Source: CAZDYP01 sp964509505 (GTDB lineage Bacteria > Chloroflexota > Anaerolineae > JACRMK01). From it: 8,135 nt of DNA. A program made the position numbers and the translations under genes. Positions 5,314 through 8,135 of this stretch are shown here, one piece after another (the stretch's first letter is position 1; every line of letters begins with the position of its first letter). The stretch lies in contig CAZDYP010000202.1 in NCBI GenBank assembly GCA_964509505.1, positions 1 through 8,135 on the forward strand. The letters are read 5' to 3'. The notes beneath the pieces are model-generated. The model was not told the origin of the DNA. It ran no database searches and saw only the letters and a program-made list of their open reading frames with translations.

Positions 5314-7414
5314 TATCCCCTCACTCCCTCACCCCCTCACCCCCTCACCCCATCATCCGCTCTCTGCTTCCCTGCTTCCTTGTCACCCTCTTTGCCTTTG
5401 CCGTCTATCTGCTCACCCTCGCGCCCGATGTGCTGCCCGGCGACAGCGGCGAGCTCCAGATGGCTGCGCCATTGCTGACCATCGTCCATCCGACGGGCTA
5501 TCCACTCTACCTGTTGCTCGCCAAACTGTTTACATTCATTCCCATCGGCGCCATCGCCTATCGCGTCAATCTCTTTTCGGCGGTGTGTGGCGCAATCACC
5601 ATCGGCGTGTTCTATTTCGTTGCTGCGCAAATCCCCAATTCCCAATTCCCAATTCCCAACAAATCCTTTGCTGCATTCATTGCCGCGTTACTCCTTGCTT
5701 TCACACCCACCTTCTGGGCGCAAGCAACCCAAGCCGAAGTCTATGCGCTCAACTCGTTGTTTGTCGTCGTGTTGCTTGGTTTGACCTTCATTGTGCGCCA
5801 CTCCGTCACCCCGTCACCCCGTCACCCTGTCGCGCCTTCGTGGTCTTGGCTCGCCCTTACTCTCGGCTTCGCCCTCACTCACCATCGCTCCATCCTCCTC
5901 ATGCTGCCCGCGCTCGCCCTCTATCTCTATCCGTTCACGGGCTTGCGTCGCGTGTGGCGCCGCGCGTTGTTGTTGCTGGCATTGCCGCTCATGCTGTATC
6001 TCTACGTACCATTGCGTTACGCTGCGACGCCCTACACGCACATCAAGCTCGACGACCAACACCTCATCACGACGCTCGAAAATTCGCCGCAAGCATTCGT
6101 CGCGCACGCGCTCGGCGCGCAGTTCGGCGGCGCGTTGCAGTGGAACGAGGCAGCGCAGGAGCGATGGCTGGCGACGCCGCANNNNNNNNNNNNNNNNNNN
6201 NNNNNNNNNNNNNNNNNNNNNNNNNNNNNNNNNNNNNNNNNNNNNNNNNNNNNNNNNNNNNNNNNNNNNNNNNNNNNNNNNGCGGCGCGTTGCAGTGGAA
6301 CGAGGCAGCGCAGGAGCGATGGCTGGCGACGCCGCAACACATCTTCGAGCAGTTTGGCAGTGGGGTAGGGGGATGGTTGGTGATGGGTTTGATGGGGCTG
6401 GGCGTATTTCAAGTTGTGCGAGGTAGGCAATGGCGTTGGTTGACGATGTTGGCTGTGATGTTGCTGACGTTTTCGTTGTTCAATGCGGCGTATCAGATTG
6501 GCGACATTGCCGACTTTTATACGCCTGTCTATAGCGTGTGCGCGCTGTTCATCGCGCATGGCGTATGGCTGATAGCGGATAGCCGATGGCATATAGCGCG
6601 CCTCTCCTCTCGCTTCCTACTTGCTACCTGCTACTTGCTACTTGCTACTTGCTACTTGCTACTTTTGATATTGCCTCTCACCTTGCTCATCACCAACTTC
6701 ACATCCATACAACAACACAACGCCGACTCGCCTCGCGCCCAATGGCACCGCTTGTTGCCAGACGTGCCGCGCGCTGCGATTCTCATTAGCAACGACCGTG
6801 ACGAACTAACGCCCCTCTACTATCTGCAACTAGTCGAAGGCATACGCCCCGACCTTATCCCTTTATTTCCCCTCATCTCCCCTAATCTCCCGCATGTCGT
6901 TCCACTCACCCAGTATGCGCTCGAATCATCGCGCCCCGTCTATTTCGTCAAGCCGATGGATGGGTTGAACATCAAGTTTCGGCTGCAGCCACAAGGTCAA
7001 CTCGTGCGCGTCTTAGGTGTTCACGACATGCATCCCCCAATTGCGCTCGCGCGCGAGTCGCCAACCCTCAAGCTGATTGGCAGAGGGAGCCGACTGGTGG
7101 GCGTGCGTCCCACACAAATCGAAGTCGTGTTGTTTTGGCAAGCGCAAGGCACGGAGCGTCCGGACATCAAAACGTACGTGCATGTGCTTGCGAATGGGCA
7201 GCGCATCGCGCAAAGCGACCGCCTCCCCGGCGGCGACTTCTATCCATCATCGCAATGGGTGGCGGGCGAGGTGGTGCGCGACGCGCATGTGGTGACGCTG
7301 CCCGCGACGACTCAAGGAGAAGTGCAACTCGTCGCGGGCGCGTATTTGCTCGATGGAGGAGGGGTAGAGGGCGTGGAGCGAATTGAGTTAGGAATGGTGA
7401 AAGTAGGTGAGTGA
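5310..7414 (+). CDS. DUF2723 (TMEM260-like) membrane glycosyltransferase, second paralogue, split by an assembly gap
   Basis: As given, 100 Ns plus a duplicated 55-mer break the frame. Removing 155 bases (joining 6181 to 6337) gives exactly 650 codons: 649 residues and TGA. Numbered on that joined protein: signature TLAPDVLPGDSGELQ (36-50) with D45/E48, VHPTGYPLYLLLAKLF (59-74), YRVNLFSAVCGA (84-95), helices to about 409, then a soluble part. This contains AILISNDRDELTPLYYLQLV (438-457) and a C-terminal beta-sandwich (about 530-645) with VVLFWQAQG, YVHVLANGQR and DFYPSSQWVAGEVVRD. I associate tails of this kind with glycan handling in Chloroflexota; this is a recollection, not a search. ATG 5310 overlaps the previous stop (ATGA), so translation is probably coupled. 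Four short repeat arrays are embedded in it. Donor and acceptor are unknown. Confidence 0.85.
5317..5356 (+). repeat. Octanucleotide repeat (CCCCTCAC)n at second DUF2723 gene start
   Basis: Five 8-bp units: CCCCTCAC, TCCCTCAC, CCCCTCAC, CCCCTCAC and CCCATCAT. Two CTGCTTCC copies (5364-5379) continue the 8-bp rhythm. The array begins two codons after the ATG and encodes a proline/serine/histidine-rich cytoplasmic head (SPHSLTPSPPHP) before the first membrane helix. Confidence 0.85.
5634..5661 (+). repeat. Heptanucleotide repeat (CCCAATT)n inside second DUF2723 gene
   Basis: Three exact CCCAATT units and a fourth ending CCCAACA. Encodes IPNSQFPIPNK in a loop between predicted helices. Between the shared CGA and FW anchors, the second paralogue has 39 residues and the first 32: a difference of 7 residues, or 21 bp, exactly three 7-bp units. 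Confidence 0.9.
5801..5832 (+). repeat. Octanucleotide repeat (CCCCGTCA)n inside second DUF2723 gene
   Basis: Four 8-bp units: CTCCGTCA, CCCCGTCA, CCCCGTCA and CCCTGTCG. Encodes HSVTPSPRHPVAPS in a loop between two predicted helices. The first paralogue has HQQRRDLRS, with no repeat, in the same place. Confidence 0.85.
6127..6336. repeat. Identical 55-bp contig ends flanking the gap
   Basis: Positions 6127-6181 and 6282-6336 are identical over 55 bases and abut the two edges of the N run. The upstream flank continues into coding frame before the left copy and the downstream flank continues after the right copy, so one copy suffices. The length equals a common final k-mer size of short-read assemblers (k=55). 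This is best read as unmerged overlapping contig ends, not a biological duplication. Confidence 0.9.
6182..6281. other. Assembly gap of 100 Ns
   Basis: Exactly 100 N characters, the conventional length for a scaffold gap of unknown size. The identical 55-mers on either side indicate that the true distance is negative, an overlap of 55 bp. Confidence 0.97.
6557..6598 (+). repeat. Degenerate heptanucleotide repeat (GATAGCC-like)
   Basis: Six 7-bp units in register: CATGGCG, TATGGCT, GATAGCG, GATAGCC, GATGGCA and TATAGCG. Encodes HGVWLIADSRWHIA near the end of one membrane helix of the second DUF2723 protein and the loop after it. Only 20 bp separate it from the next array. Confidence 0.7.
6619..6660 (+). 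repeat. Heptanucleotide repeat (ACTTGCT)6 encoding a membrane helix
   Basis: Six 7-bp units, five exact ACTTGCT and one ACCTGCT, with degenerate partial units on both sides (GCTTCCT, ACTTTTG). In frame it encodes a 7-residue protein repeat, LLATCYL twice, that runs into LLLLILPLTLLI and forms the last predicted transmembrane helix of the second DUF2723 protein. Confidence 0.92.
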
Positions 7415-8135
7415 TTATGGGCAACCCGTTGGTATATTCAACCCAAAGCCGGGGTGTGGTAAAAAAGGAGTACCACCAAAAGGAGTTACCCATAGCTGTC
7501 CTGCGGACAAGTTGAGATTGAAATAGAGAGCATCGCCTGATTGATCCCGAACCTCGTATCGTCCAGGTTTAAGCTGAAATATTGCACGACCTGGTTCGTC
7601 GCCTTTTTTGCTGGCAAGATTGACGGGAATTTTTGCATCGTCGCTTTTCAAGGTGAAAGTGTAATTACGAAAAACATGATTCTCAATGACTAACACGGCT
7701 TTGCTTGGTTCAGGTGTTGCAAACCACACTGGACACCGCGTTGAGGGCTCGGTTACTGGAGGTGGAGCCTGGTAGCCTTCACACCCTGCTGGTATCGCCA
7801 AGCCATATACTTCAATTTTTGCGCCGCGTTGATCCACGAGCGGGACGCTGAGTGATTGACCTGCAGCAATGTCAAGGGCAATGTGGAAATTAGGACCGCT
7901 CGTGCGCGCATCAAATTCATAGTGGCCAGGAGCCAATTGGAAGATTTGCCGACTAATCTCATCGCCTTTTTTACCGGCAATTTTGCCTTCCCAGTTCATT
8001 CCCGTGGTTGCATACACGTTGAATTCTGCACCTGAATAGTTTTCAAATACCAACACCCCCTTACCCGCTTCAGGCTTACTATACCAGCTTGGGCATTGAG
8101 GTAAGGGAGTAGGTGTCGGTGGGATGTGACCGGGA
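7415..8135 (-). CDS. Secreted protein with tandem cysteine-bounded modules (5' end outside window)
   Basis: The frame is open from the right window edge to TAA at 7415-7417, showing 239 C-terminal residues; the start lies beyond 8135. I do not recognise a family. Two homologous modules are visible, each opening with CPxW[YF] and closing with IP[AT]GC. First and last cysteines are 104 residues apart in both (C14-C118 and C134-C238, counted from the edge). Shared positions include VLV[FI]EN near the start and a central KKGDE...IFQL.PG.YE. The spacing suggests one disulfide per module and an all-beta, extracellular fold. Pro/Thr-rich linkers precede each module (IPPTPTPLPQ; APPPVTEPST). An in-frame GTG at 8056 lies inside the first module and is not the start. 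The gene converges on the glycosyltransferase operon; the stop codons abut. Confidence 0.8.
   Translation of the reverse strand, partial: PGHIPPTPTPLPQCPSWYSKPEAGKGVLVFENYSGAEFNVYATTGMNWEGKIAGKKGDEISRQIFQLAPGHYEFDARTSGPNFHIALDIAAGQSLSVPLVDQRGAKIEVYGLAIPAGCEGYQAPPPVTEPSTRCPVWFATPEPSKAVLVIENHVFRNYTFTLKSDDAKIPVNLASKKGDEPGRAIFQLKPGRYEVRDQSGDALYFNLNLSAGQLWVTPFGGTPFLPHPGFGLNIPTGCP

Noticed and set aside
5585..6181. A separate frame upstream of the gap that appears to continue in frame into the downstream part of the second DUF2723 gene
   Set aside because: The continuity is created by the 100-N spacer. The real DUF2723 frame starts at 5310, and collapsing the duplicated 55-mer joins it to the downstream part.
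6127..6336. The 55-bp direct repeat as a mobile-element target duplication or genuine tandem duplication
   Set aside because: It abuts the Ns on both sides exactly, and removing one copy gives a perfect reading frame; an assembly overlap explains it better.
7415..8056. Complete 213-residue gene starting at GTG 8056
   Set aside because: The frame continues upstream to the window edge with matching module sequence (CPSWYSKPE), so the gene is truncated by the window rather than complete.

Overview
The window looks like a scaffold from a metagenome-assembled genome of a Chloroflexota bacterium, most likely in or near the Anaerolineae. This is an inference from four things: an rpsF-ssb-rpsR ribosomal cluster followed by a membrane-anchored parvulin with a long Thr/Pro/Ala linker; tandem DUF2723/TMEM260-like membrane glycosyltransferases, one with a C-terminal beta-sandwich tail of a kind I associate with that phylum; a secreted modular protein with Pro/Thr linkers; and abundant 7-bp short tandem repeats. 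No database search was possible.

Layout. 1-130: a strong bidirectional terminator hairpin flanked by heptanucleotide repeats. 131-2502, minus strand: operon rpsF (S6) - ssb - rpsR (S18) - parvulin-type peptidyl-prolyl isomerase, driven by a near-consensus promoter at 2606-2634 with a roughly 95-nt structured leader. 2503-2991: divergent intergenic region with that leader, a weak 46-codon ORF, a long imperfect hairpin (2890-2944) and an extended -10 promoter for the rightward genes. 2992-7414, plus strand: a tight three-gene operon of a SAM-dependent methyltransferase (apparently leaderless mRNA) and two DUF2723 paralogues, with a 3-nt gap and then an ATGA overlap. 7415-8135, minus strand: the 3' part of a secreted protein of at least two 105-residue, cysteine-bounded modules, converging on the operon with no spacer.

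The leftward operon couples translation and replication functions with an extracytoplasmic folding factor. The rightward operon plausibly makes and methylates a surface glycan or glycosylates exported proteins; substrate and acceptor are unknown.

Two signals stand out. (1) Short tandem repeats of 7-bp (sometimes 8-bp) units, each array with a different unit, occur in intergenic DNA and inside the coding sequences of the glycosyltransferase operon. There they encode loops, an N-terminus and even a transmembrane helix; since three units restore the frame, the genes stay open. (2) The 100-N gap at 6182-6281 is very probably not a real gap: the 55 bases on each side are identical, and merging them restores one 649-residue reading frame.
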